64,000 nucleotides of DNA from Climacteris rufus (Eukaryota; Chordata; Aves; Passeriformes; Climacteridae). Of this stretch, positions 1 to 12,100 are shown one piece after another. The notes under the pieces are model-generated. The model was given only the letters and a program-made list of their open reading frames with translations, made no database searches and had not been told where the DNA came from. Made by a program: the position numbers and the translations under genes. Positions within the stretch are counted from its first letter, which is position 1; each line of letters starts with the position of its first letter. Location: positions 857,369 through 921,368 of the forward strand of contig VZRZ01005482.1 of NCBI GenBank assembly GCA_013398175.1, given 5' to 3'.

Positions 1-158
1 ACAGCCATTCTACAAAAACTGTGATGGACTTTGTGAACAGCAGTGACAATGTTGTGTTTGTGCACAACACGATCCACCTCATCTCTCAAGTGATGGACAA
101 CATGATCGTGGCCTGTGGTGGCATCTTGCCATTGCTTTCTGCTGCCACTTCTGCTACT
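1..158 (+). CDS. NBEA: NBEA exon A (5' end at or beyond window edge)
   Basis: This exon encodes residues 1-52 of the visible protein; two bases at positions 1-2 finish a codon begun outside the window. The reading frame starting at position 3 contains VVFVHNTIHLISQVMDN and ends in CGGILPLLSAATSAT, a helical-repeat-like part of NBEA upstream of the linker. It ends at a phase-0 donor, ACT|GTAAGA. The AG at 3-4 could in principle be an acceptor, but the open frame and the NBEA-like residues suggest that the exon simply continues upstream. Confidence 0.88.
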
Positions 159-3100
159 GTAAGAAATTCTGTTTTTATTTGAAAATTCCTTACTTGTGGG
201 AGGATGCCTTCCTTTATGGAGTGTATTAATTACTGTATCTGTCCTTTTGGGAAACAGGAGATGTGTGTGGGATATTTCTGCAGGCATCTCTCTCCTCCCT
301 TTGCTGCCTCCATGCTTTCCATAAGATAAATTGGGTGCTTGCCTTCTTTGCCTGAAGCCATAAAAATAAGTTTCCTGACTTTGTTGCCTCTCAGTGGTCT
401 GGAATGGGATTAAATCCCAGTACTAATGATTGTTCCTAGAATATGAGTAATTATTACTTTGATTGTGACTGATAGTGGACTTCCAGCACACATTTTTCTT
501 CATTTAGGTTGTAGGAATATTACCTTTGTGAAGAAGTAAATGTTGCTTTTAATTTTTCTCTGTGCAGCATGAACTGGAGAATATTGAGCCAACACAAGGA
601 CTTTCAGTAGAAACATCTTTAACATTTCTCCAGAGATTAATCAACCTTGTGGATGTGCTAATTTTTGCAAGCTCTCTTGGTTTCACTGAAATTGAGTCTG
701 AGAAAAATATGTCATCTGGAGGAATTCTGCGACAGTGTCTTCGTCTGGGTAAGCAAATAAGATCACTTAATGAGCATAGGACCTTGCAGTTACTAAAGAG
801 TTAGCAGCTGTTAGCTTTATCTTTTTTTCTGTCCATTGATTTGTTAAATCAAGATTAAATTAAGTCAAACATTAAGATCTTTTACTATTTTGCTATCACT
901 GTATTCTGCATATCTATATATATGTATATCTATATTCCTTTTTAAAAGTTTACATTAATTAAGTTTGGTAGCCTGACTGTGTTCATTTTATCCATGAAGA
1001 TATTTCTTTTTCCAAAGTTCCCCATATAATCACAGCAGCTTTAAGCAAAGTAATCTTGTACTATATAAAAAAATGAACCTTTGTAATACTTAGAAAAGAG
1101 GTTTAACACTTGAGGTCAGTAGATGAAGGTATGTAAAAACTAGAGATGGAAATTTCTGAAGGGTTCAAATTGGGCAGTAATTGTACCAATTGTTACAGCA
1201 TGTTTACATCAGATTGGATTGAAACAAAATTGTCATTTGCCTAAAAAAAGTAACAAATATTGTGGAAATGAGAACATATGAGATCATAGCAGGGTTCAGG
1301 TAGTTAATACAGGAGGAGAGTATTCATGCTAGTTGCATGCTGTAAAACTTTTTGTAATGAAAAGTTTAATTTGCATGAGTGCCAGAGCAGCTCAGAGCCT
1401 CAACAGTAACTAGCCTTCCTCTCCCTTTCTAGGCAATTAAAACTTTGTGCAGGTAGAACAAGATTTTTGGGATGCAAACAGGTATAGAGGTGGGGTAGTT
1501 CTTTTTTCCTTTGAAAATAAATATTAGAAGATGAAACAGGGTACAATTGTGCAGCTAAAAAAAAAAAGTTGCATAACTTCAGAACATTTAGTCCCAGAGT
1601 AACAGAATATTGTGAGGCAAACGTTGCCATTTGTTTCACTGGTGTATCACTTGTCTTCCTCCCTTGCAAGTTTGTGAAATTTAGCTGTCTTCACCCTACC
1701 CACCCCATGGTTGTATGCATGGTAAAATTGCAGTGAGGGTTGCTAACTTACCACTTATCCATGTTCTAATAGTTTAGCATTCATTATAAGTTATAAATTA
1801 TTTAAGAATTTTGGGCATTGTTTTGCAACTATTTAAAACTTAAGTAAGAAAAATATTTTACTAATGTGTGTAAACTTTTTAGATTAAGTGGTAAGCAGAA
1901 TTGTATTATACATTTCTGTAAGGGAATGTAGACAGTACTGTTTCTTAGAATAACCCTTAACGTTTCTTTTCCCCTCAAGTGTGTGCAGTAGCCGTAAGAA
2001 ATTGCTTGGAGTGTCAGCAGCATGCGCAGATGAAACCTATTGGAGACACTGGGAAGAACCAAAAAGCAGTGCAAGGCTTTATAGGATCAGGGAAGTCTGC
2101 AGCAAAGGCAAGTTTAAGACCACATTCAGGAACACAAAAACGAATAATTATTACTCTGTGCAGAGGGTTAAGTTTTAAAATTTGTACCTGCACCTCTAAT
2201 ATTTTAATATAACTGAGGGGAGGCACAAACAGTGGAAATCCTGAAGTAGTTTTTCTAAGTTGTGAATTAAACATTTACATCTTTAACCTTCCATGGTGAA
2301 ATAAATCTGTCACAAGAATTTGCCAGGTTTTTTTCCTTTAAAGATGAAATGCATATCTGATCTTTGTACTCTAGTTATGACAATATGATGTACAGCGGGT
2401 GATTGTACACACTTCACGATTCTTGGTAGAATGCTTTTAAAAACAGGATCTTAAACAATTGTTTGGTTTTTTTTAATAGAGTCCAGTGGACATTGTGACT
2501 GGTGGCATTTCCCCAATACGAGACCATGACAGACTTCTGCAGGATATGGATATTAATCGCCTCCGAGCAGTGGTGTTCAGAGATATAGTAAGTAAATAAT
2601 GTCCTTTTCTTTGTAGCTGTATTTCTGCATGTGTCTGTTTGCTGAACACTTTGTCTGTGTCACCCAGCTTTGCTAAATTGTCTGTACAAAAAGGGAATAC
2701 TGCTTACAGTAATTAGGAACTCATAATACTCTGCAGCTGTTGCACTGTTTGGGATGGGAAAGAGGGAGAGGTGAAACCCAACTGCCTGCCCATCAGGCTC
2801 TTTGGTGTGTTCCCGAAAGCTGGTTCTCTGGAATTCTGCCTATTGTATATTAAATCTGTTGTGTTTAATACAAGTATGCACATGCTGTACATAGACAAGC
2901 TGTTTATGTATACTATGTATCATAAACATGTTTGTACTTTTTGAAAAATTTGTATTTTTCTAACTAATTAGAAATTAGAGGTCATCTCTAATTCCTTTAC
3001 TTCCCCTCAGAGGAACCAATTTGTGTCCATGTGCTGGTAAGTATGCATATGTTTTTTAGTCTTGAATTGACTAAAAATATCTTTGCCTTGTGTCAGCAAC

Positions 3101-6100
3101 TTTATAGCTGATATTGAGGAAATTGAGATTGATTGCTTGAAAAAAATACCTCTGTAAGCAAATACAGCAGCTATAATGGCTGTGAGTCATTGGTGGCCAC
3201 AAGCTTGGACACCAGAACTTAGTTTACAATAATTGGGCTGTTTAGCAAGTATAATGATCTATACAGTGACTTTTGTTCTATCAGGAATAGTGAAGGATTT
3301 TTCTTACTGGTTGGTCAGTGAGGTTTGAAATACTTCATTCTCCTGTGATCCCAAAGTGCATGAAGCTTTTCTTCCTTTGGCAGCCAAAACAGCCAGGCTT
3401 AAGCTAAATCTTAGTGTCTAGTCTTCCCTCTGTTTCACTAGGAGTGACTGAGTACTCTGGGGAGGAACCTGGCATAGTTCATATTAAGACTTTTTTTTAA
3501 GGTTTTCTTAAAATCTCCTCATAAAATTACAGGCATAGTACAAATGCATATTTAGCAATTCTTCTTTGAATTATGCATAGTACTTTAGATCCATCTGTAC
3601 TATCTAATAATGAAATAAGACCTTAACACTGGTTCTGGAATTTGTTCCACTTCCTTCATTAATACATTACAGTTTTGTTGAGTGTGCTTGCCTGGTTGTA
3701 CTTCACAGCAAATGCTGTTAATATCTTGTCACTTTTGAGGAAATGTAACGGAAGAAACAACTGTAAATAAAGGAGACCTAGACCCTACACTAATTCAAAA
3801 CACACAGCCTTAGTCAAAGTTGTCATATTTATAAATGAAAATGAAAGGATTAGTGCCACTTGAATACAATTGCTGTATTCCTTAGCTTTATAGGTGAGAG
3901 AGACTGTGACGAGAGAATATTGTTCTTCCACTGTTGACGTATCAGCCTCCTCTTGGTCTGTTTATGGTAGCACTGGGCATACTTTACAGAAAAATAAACA
4001 TGCTGCTGGAATTGTAATGGAAAAATCTGTATGTGTCTCTTTTTTACAGGAGGATAGTAAACAGGCTCAGTTTTTGGCTTTGGCTGTTGTGTATTTTATA
4101 TCTGTGCTCATGGTTTCGAAGTACAGAGATATACTGGAACCCCAGAATGAAAGACGACCACCAAACCAAAGCCAGTCACTTAAGGAAACAGAAAATGAAA
4201 ACAGTGAGACTCCTAATACAGGTGAACTGTTAATTATTTGGCCAAATGAAATAACGTGGCTTAAAATTTTATAGAAGTCTCTTTGAGGAGCAATGTGGTG
4301 AATCCGTCTATGTTAATAATGACCTTAAAATGCGTTCTCTGTTTTTTGGTGTGAACAGTTGTGGAAAACCAGTCTGCTGCTCTTGGTGCTTCGGTCTCCA
4401 CTGAAGATGCAGAAAGTACAGCATCTATACAAAGAAGGGATTCTGGTCTCGGGGAGGAAGCAGCTTCAGGACAAACAACCAGTTCGGGTAGCGCTGCAGA
4501 AGCAGGACCTCTGAGTGTCAGTTCAGGTCCAGATGCAATCAGTGAAGTCCTGTGCACACTCTCACTAGAAGTAAATAAATCTCAGGAGGGCAGAAGTGAG
4601 GCAGGAACTGAAGACAGTAAATCTGCAGCTTCTGTGCCAGCTGCAAAAAATGTCAACGTAAAGGACATCTTGAGAAGCTTGGTGAGCACACCAGCTGATG
4701 GGACTGCAGTGGATGCTGCTCTTTTGCCACCAACCTTCCTTGGAGTTCTTGGTGACGGAGCTGCTGAGCAGCCTGTGCAGTTCCACTCATTTGACAGGTA
4801 ATGTGACATCTGAAATACTTGGGCTATTTAATGTTGCTTAAGCTATCTGTAAAGAACAGGAAAACTCGCACTTCAGTTCACCAGAACTTATGTACAGAGT
4901 CATCTGGTATTTAACATAATCAGGATGATTGATTGAGAAGTAGGACCTTTGACTGCCAAGTCCACTGACATCACATAGGTTCATTGTGAGGGTATATTCT
5001 ACAATACATGAGCTGCTATGTCGTGCTATGAAAGACTGGAAAAGAAAAATGACTGGTGACTGGGTTATACTTTAAGGTCCTGAAGCCAGCGCCTCTTTAT
5101 AAGACTTAACTCCCTGTCTCCATACATGTTACATCTCAGAAGCAGTATGGCAAGAGGGACAATAAATTGTCTAAAAATGGAAGAAAAGATTGAGGGTGTA
5201 AACTGCCCTTTTGTCGTCCCTTTTCTATCCTAAATGTAGCACTGGCAGACGAGGACTGCTGTGCATATTTAGTTGGTTGTAAAGAACTCAAGAGATGAAA
5301 CAAAGGGTAAGTAATTTAGGGTAACAATATTAGCAGGTGTATTGATCACAAACTTGTATATGGTTTCTATTACTCTGGGCCTGCAAAAGAATACTGGTTT
5401 AATAGTAGTTAAAAATGGGTCAAAAACAATGGAGTAATCATATAAGTATTTAACCTAGAGAATATTCCCATATTCATTTAGGAAAATAGATCTGTTCTGC
5501 CTTCTGGTGCCAAAGGCCTACTTTAAAATCTTTTCATTATTTGTTGAGTAGAAATATCCCTCAAGCTGTTAGATTTGCTTTGTTGTTATAACAGCTTTTA
5601 AATTTTTGTTTCATTTTGATAAATTCCTGCATTTTTTAATACTGAAATGCTGCAGTGAATTCAAAAAGAATTCCTGCTTTGTTGCACTTTTTCCCTTTCA
5701 GAATGAAGTCACTCATTCCTGATAATAGTTTTCATGTCCTTCATATCTGTCTCATTAGCTCATTGTCTTTTCCCAAGCATAGTAAACCAAACCATCTTTT
5801 TCTAGTCTTAGTGCCTTTTACCTCTTTAGGATTCCCAACAACTGCAAAGAAAAGAAAGTAAAGAAAGAATCCTGTAACATTTGCAGTCCTGCCTCTAGGA
5901 AAGCCTTGGCTGTTTCCAGAAATCCTGCAACCAGTCTGGTGCAAGGGGATCCCTTGTTCCCATGCCAGTATCTCATCCTCTGCTTATTCCTGAAGTTCCT
6001 CTGGCTCTGATGTCTTTGCAGTCCATGGCTGCCTTGTTCAAAAGAGCAGCTGACCCAGGAAAGGAGTGCAGTTGTGCCAGGGGTGTGGATGCAGCTGTCA

Positions 6101-9100
6101 CAGCATGTCCTCTGCACTCACATTGCCATATCACTGGTGGGGGAAGAGACAGTGCTGGTGTCCAGCCAGGTTAGACACAGATGGTGTGTGCCAGCATTTG
6201 GCCCCTTGCTCCTGTCTCAAAGTAAATGCTATGTTCTCCTTGTGATGCTTGGAGGACTTGTCTTGGGAGCAGGAGGAAGATGGAGGCAGAGAGGTTAACT
6301 GGTAGAAGGAGGACCCTGAATTAGAACTTGTCACACCTCCCTCCTGCTTCTGCCCAAGTGCTTTTGACACTTCCCCTTTGAGGTTTCTCATTGCTCTTTG
6401 CTGCAAGTGAGCAGTTGGTGTCAAAAACATAATGTTTTAGCCTGTGAGTGGTGTTTTTCCTCATGAAATTCTTAGTATCCATTGCTGCATCACCTCAGCC
6501 ACACAAATGACGTTTGTCTGGAGATCTGGTACAGAAGTGGATATTGCATTTATGAATTATTTTTTAGCTATTGTTGACACCAGAGGTTTGTGTTGCTTGT
6601 GCTGATTTGAATTGGTGTACAGCAGGTTAACTAGACAGGAAGTAATTGGGCACTTGCAGCCCTGATAGCCGACATAGGTAGGTTACACCTACAAAATCTT
6701 CTTATCAGAGGAAGCTGTACAGTTTAATTTGATAACATGCAGACTACTGAAATACTGGGCATTGATAGTAACCCTTCAGTCACTTGCAGTTCTATGTTCT
6801 TTTTTCTGTAGCATTACAAAGTCACTCAAATAACAACCAAAAGAAAACTCCTGAGGTTGTGGTGTATTTCATACAGCAAGTTACTAAAAAGTTGTACTAT
6901 TTGCTGTTTTGCCTTTTTACTTTTCCAGTGCCACACTGTCCCAGAGGGACATTTCTTTTTCTGCCTCCAAAGTGCCAGCCATTTGTAACAATTATTAACA
7001 TCCTGTTACTTATCCATAAGGCCTTATGACTGTATTGCTACTGAAAACAAGGTGGTCTGGTGAAGGAAAATATATACAGGGGAAAGAAAAAGGGTGCGTG
7101 GATTCAAGCAGTAGACAGCACTGTGCTTCTGAATGGAAAGGTAGAGTTTTGTAGGGTTTATGTAGCTGTCAGGACTGCTCCACACTGATAGCTTCTGAGC
7201 ATTAGTTTCCAATGATTTTTTTGTTTAGTAGGTAGGGCTAAATATATGAGGAAAATATCATGATGTAGTATAAAATATTTTGTGCTTCAGCAGCTAAACC
7301 CTCAGCATGTCAGTGTCTCTTTGTTTCTAGGTGGATTAATTTTTCATCTCCTTGCTTTTGTGGGTATGTCTGGTAGAAGAAAGTGTACTTTATGATGTAG
7401 AGGGCTTACTTCTGATCAATTCCCATCTGGTAGTGACACACACAATCTTGCATCGATGGTAAATATGCTGATAGACAATAAAGCATTTGCTGATTAGCTA
7501 AAGTTAAAAAGACAAAATGACTGTGTATGTGAAACATTTAAAGTTATATAGACAGGCAAGTTTCATGGCCACTTGAAGGTGGCTATCTTTATGTAGTAAG
7601 ACTGCTTAAAATACAAGTTTGTGCTCAGAAATGGCATCTAGTGACAACAGCAGGAAGGAATTGTGCCAGGGATAAAAACCCCACACTTTTAAGGGTTGGA
7701 AATAGTATCTCTTATCCCTGGGGTAGACAAAAATACTGAGTTACGTTGGGAAAAGGTTTTTTGGAAAACAGGCTTTGGGATGCTTTCTTATTTTCTGTGT
7801 CTGGCTTACATTTAATATATTGTTTGATGGCAAACACAGATTCTGTGAGTTCCTTTTTTTTTTTTCTTTTTAAAGGCACTTTGTTAAAAGTTGTTCCCAT
7901 GTAGCAGTTTACCAGTGGGGTATCTCTGAGAATTTCAAAGCATCTCTCTGATCCTGCATTTATCTCAGGAATGCTGTGTCAGAAATCAAAACTCTCCTCA
8001 TATCTTAAGGATTATCAACTTCCCAGCCATAGCTGGAGAGTATACAGTAACAGCTATGTGAGTGAAACCTTACTGAAAGGCTGCCAGGTTGGAAGCCTTT
8101 GCAAACAGCTAGGTGTATGTGTTCATTCCCATGCCAAAAATCCTCCCCTTATCTTATGTGAAGATACAATCTTGTGATTAGTGGGTGCCAGGGGTTTATC
8201 ATGATAAAGTTCAAGACTTGGATTGGCTTTTTCCCAAGATCCACAGGGACTTGAATTAATGTTCCAATTTCAGTGCATCCTAAACCAGTGGTTTTCTTAT
8301 TTAGTCGTAATCATATAGAAAAAGAGGAGGGGGCTAATGCAAGCAAATTCAAATAAAATGGAAATAAAAATAACCAAAGCTTGGGATAAAAAGAGAGATG
8401 ACATTTCTCTTCTGTTAGTCTAATAAAATCCATAACCTATCACTTGCCATTTTTACTGTGCACTTTAAAATAAAACCTCAGTCTCTCCTGGCTTCTGCTG
8501 CTCTTTGTGGAAACATTCAATAACCATGTCATTATGGGAAGCTGATGCTGAGGGTTCAGAGGAATATAGGCTCTTAAATCATGATTCTGTACCACAGAGC
8601 TTCAATCTGCAGCTGTGCTGTAACTTGCAGAGCAGATCTGTTAATAAGCTTGTTTATCTTTTTGGAACATCGTCTCTAAGCTGCCTAGTTTGGCTCAGCC
8701 TGTGTTTACTCATTTGTCAGTCAGTGTTGTGCATGTGCCTTTGTAGTGGTTGGTTGTGGTAATTTCAGTTACATCTCATCCGAGTCCCTTTTTCTTATAT
8801 GGAATGAATATATTTTAGACTTTGTTGATTTGGGCCTCAAATATAAAAAGAGTAAACTATTTGTTGACAAGTTTAAGTCTATCAGCTGTAGGTAGAAGCA
8901 GAATATGAGAATGGGGAATCTGTAGATAAAGGCACATATGCTGTGATGAAGAGCTTGGCTCTTTCAGCACACCAACAATTTGCATTCTGAAGGGGCCAAA
9001 AAGGCAAACCATTTGAAGTCTTCTCCCTGCCAAGCTGATTTTAAAGTTCTCTTGCAAAACTGATTGTATTCTTTCTATCATATCTTCTCTTCTCCTCCCC

Positions 9101-12100
9101 TCACCCTCTGATCTCTCATGGTTTTGAGAGTCTCTTATTCTTCCTTTCTCCTTGGGTGTTTCAAGGGAGACATAAGAGAATGGGTATTATCTACAGACAG
9201 CAGAGCCTATAGAAGGACACTGACATGGCAGGCTGCTTTCCTGGCTCACAAAATAGAGGTAAAAATAAGTCTCTGATCCTTTTTATTTGTATTTTGCTCC
9301 TTGCACAGGAGCCTTGTGGTAGGCATCATTTTGGTATCCTAGAGCAAGGCTATTTTCTTTTGTTTTTGAATTAAAAGCATTATCTCATATGGGTACAGAC
9401 AAACTGTCACCTGCATGGCTTTTCAGTGCTAAAGCAGAGAATGCTAAGAATTAAATCTATATAAATTCTTGTATGTCAAGAGGAATGAGAGCTTATGTAA
9501 GTATTTTTAAATTACAGTGAGGTCATCAGTTTGGGCTGCCTCATGTTGTATTAGGAATATTTGACTCGCACCCAAGGAAAATTTGTAGCTTGAAATATAT
9601 TTAAAATGAAATGGGGACTTGCCAACTTCATTAAAAATAAAGACTTGGGAAAACGCTAAAATTTTAGGAGATGTAGATATTTTCTATCTTTATATTGAAA
9701 CAGAAGAACCAGTGAACTGAAACCAAGGAAGGGTTCAATAAATAAATCCTTATAGAATTTGGCAGAATAGATCATTATTGCGTAGGCCTTTGTCTGTGAT
9801 GGAAGTCAGTGTTCAGCTCAGTGGTCTGTGCTCATTCAGCAGTGAATAATTGTCTGCACCACGAAGACTTCTTACACTTCAGCATAATTGGGACTAATAA
9901 CACACTGACCTTCTGGCTAAGATGTATTTATGGTGGCTAATTCTCACTATGCCTGACCTATGTTTATCAGTTCCTGTGCTGTAAATTCTTATTTTCAACC
10001 TTAAATATTTGATCTTAAATGAAAAAAGGCAAACATCACATCTAATATAGTCGTGTATACGAGGCAGCTAAAGTACCATTCTTACCACAGTACTTGGGGT
10101 CTTCTTGTAAGAGACCTTAAGAATATTTTTTGTGCAGTTTTAAACACTTATTTTTCCTGTATCTGAAACTTAATATAATGAATGTTTTGATATACAAATG
10201 TGCCCAAAATACAGCTTAAAGTAATGGGGTAGTGTGAATGTTAAGGAGTAAAATGTATGGATTTTTTCCATACATTTTTTTTCCATGTGATGCATCTCTT
10301 TCTGTGTGTGAGGTTGCTTAATGTCCGTTGTTATTCGAATGAAGTTAATGTATGATTACAATGTTTTTTAAAATATATTGTTTTTGTAGATCTGAGGAAA
10401 TACACTGTAAGGCAACTTACTGATGACTATTCTGTTCATGTGTGTAGCAATATTTAACGTTTTCAGAAAATGCTTGTCAGCTTAGCTACAGAGAAAGGAC
10501 TGTCTTATCTATGTACCCTTTAAGAGCAAGTGCCCTATTAGTTAAGGGAGGTTGAAAGCACATTAATTTTTAAGACACTTCTGACAAATTTACTTGATTT
10601 AATAATGTGCTGAACACTTCATGTTTTCTATGTAGTTTATTTGCTACAAAATTTAAACTTGATTTTCCACTGTCTCGCATTCTTTATGCCAGTTGCATTC
10701 ATTTTTCTTATATTAGCATTTAAATAATCTTTTGGAAGAAGAACACAAAGGAACATTGGTAGCTACTGGAAAAATATTTCTTTTGAACACAGTTGCAATT
10801 CTATGTAAATATTCAAAGGAAATACCATTTTACTGCACAAGGAAGGTTAAAGGTAGGAATTTCAGGATGTAAATAAAGAAACATGACCAATGTTTATGCT
10901 TCAAAATTTAGTTTACTTTCCAGTGTGTGGTAAATATGAATCTGTACATGAGACCTGAGCTGTACTTTCACACATTTGAAGGAAGCCTGGAAATGAAAAC
11001 TCCTGAAACAAATCCTACAACTGTAACATTGGCGAGTTGCACGGTTGAAGGGGAAGACATTAATGGCAATAAATATGATGTTGCCAATCCTGCAGCAATG
11101 TACAGCTACAAAGTCATTATGTAAAGATATTTGGATATTTTGGTTTGTGGTTCTTGAATTACTTTAGAATCTTTTGCATCAGAAGGCCATGGCAACTCAC
11201 CAGAAGATGAGGAACATTCACAATTTGAGGGTTTCTTACATCATGTTTTTGAACAATATCCAGGGCTGCTTCTGCCTGTGAGCTTCAGATTGACACAGCT
11301 CTTGGAAGGGACCTTCTTTCCTTATTAGAAATACTGTTTATTGTATTTTGGCTCAAAAAATAGGAATAATTTCAATTGACTGTTGCAAATCTCTATGTAA
11401 AATAAATTCTATTCAGAAATAGTCTAAGGCTAGAAAACACCTTTACAGTGAGATGTTCAAAGCCTGTTTTCTTTCAAGAGTCCAAATTCCAACAGGGTCT
11501 TTTTATTGTTGAATTCATGAAGTAGATTTTTTGAAGTCTTTTTTTTTTCTAGCTAAAAGCTAAAACTTCTTTTGCAGGTGGGGTATGGTAAACAATATAT
11601 GTCTCTCAGAAAAGCTTGTTTTAAAGCATTTGGTGACTCTGGAGTACACAGGCACACCCCTGTGTCCTGTTGATAAGGCAGCATGTTCCTCTGTGTTTTG
11701 AACTCTTAAACTTCTAGTTACTTGTTTTTATTTCTTGAATCAAAGCAAAAGGAATGATGTTGGGTAATTAAAAAAAAAAACGAAACCAGCAGCTCTACTT
11801 TGCAGCTGGAAGTGCCAGATTCCTGGTGCCAGTAATCAGAGTATCTTCCTTGTAGTGAATGCCATTGCTAGATTTCTGATTATATTGGAAGATTCAATTA
11901 TAGTTCCTTTTTTATATACTTCATGGCAAGTTAGTTACTGAAGGTCAGATAGCAGCTGTACACGTATTCCCAAACTTGTACAGATTTGAAGGTGAGAAGG
12001 TATACAAGAGATCTTAAAAGGCAGAGGGGACTGTTCTGGTCATTTACCACTGTCTGTTGCAGCCCAGGGGAAAGACCCAAAAAAGTCTTAATTGTTTTGC

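Noticed and set aside
4098..4142. Transmembrane segment in the hydrophobic stretch of exon E
   Set aside because: BEACH proteins are peripheral. The stretch is flanked by conserved soluble helices and is better explained as a buried helix.
5818..6430. Overlapping ORFs on both strands in a G+C-richer patch
   Set aside because: Higher G+C lowers stop frequency on all frames, which explains them. No protein family is recognised and no splice phase links them to NBEA.
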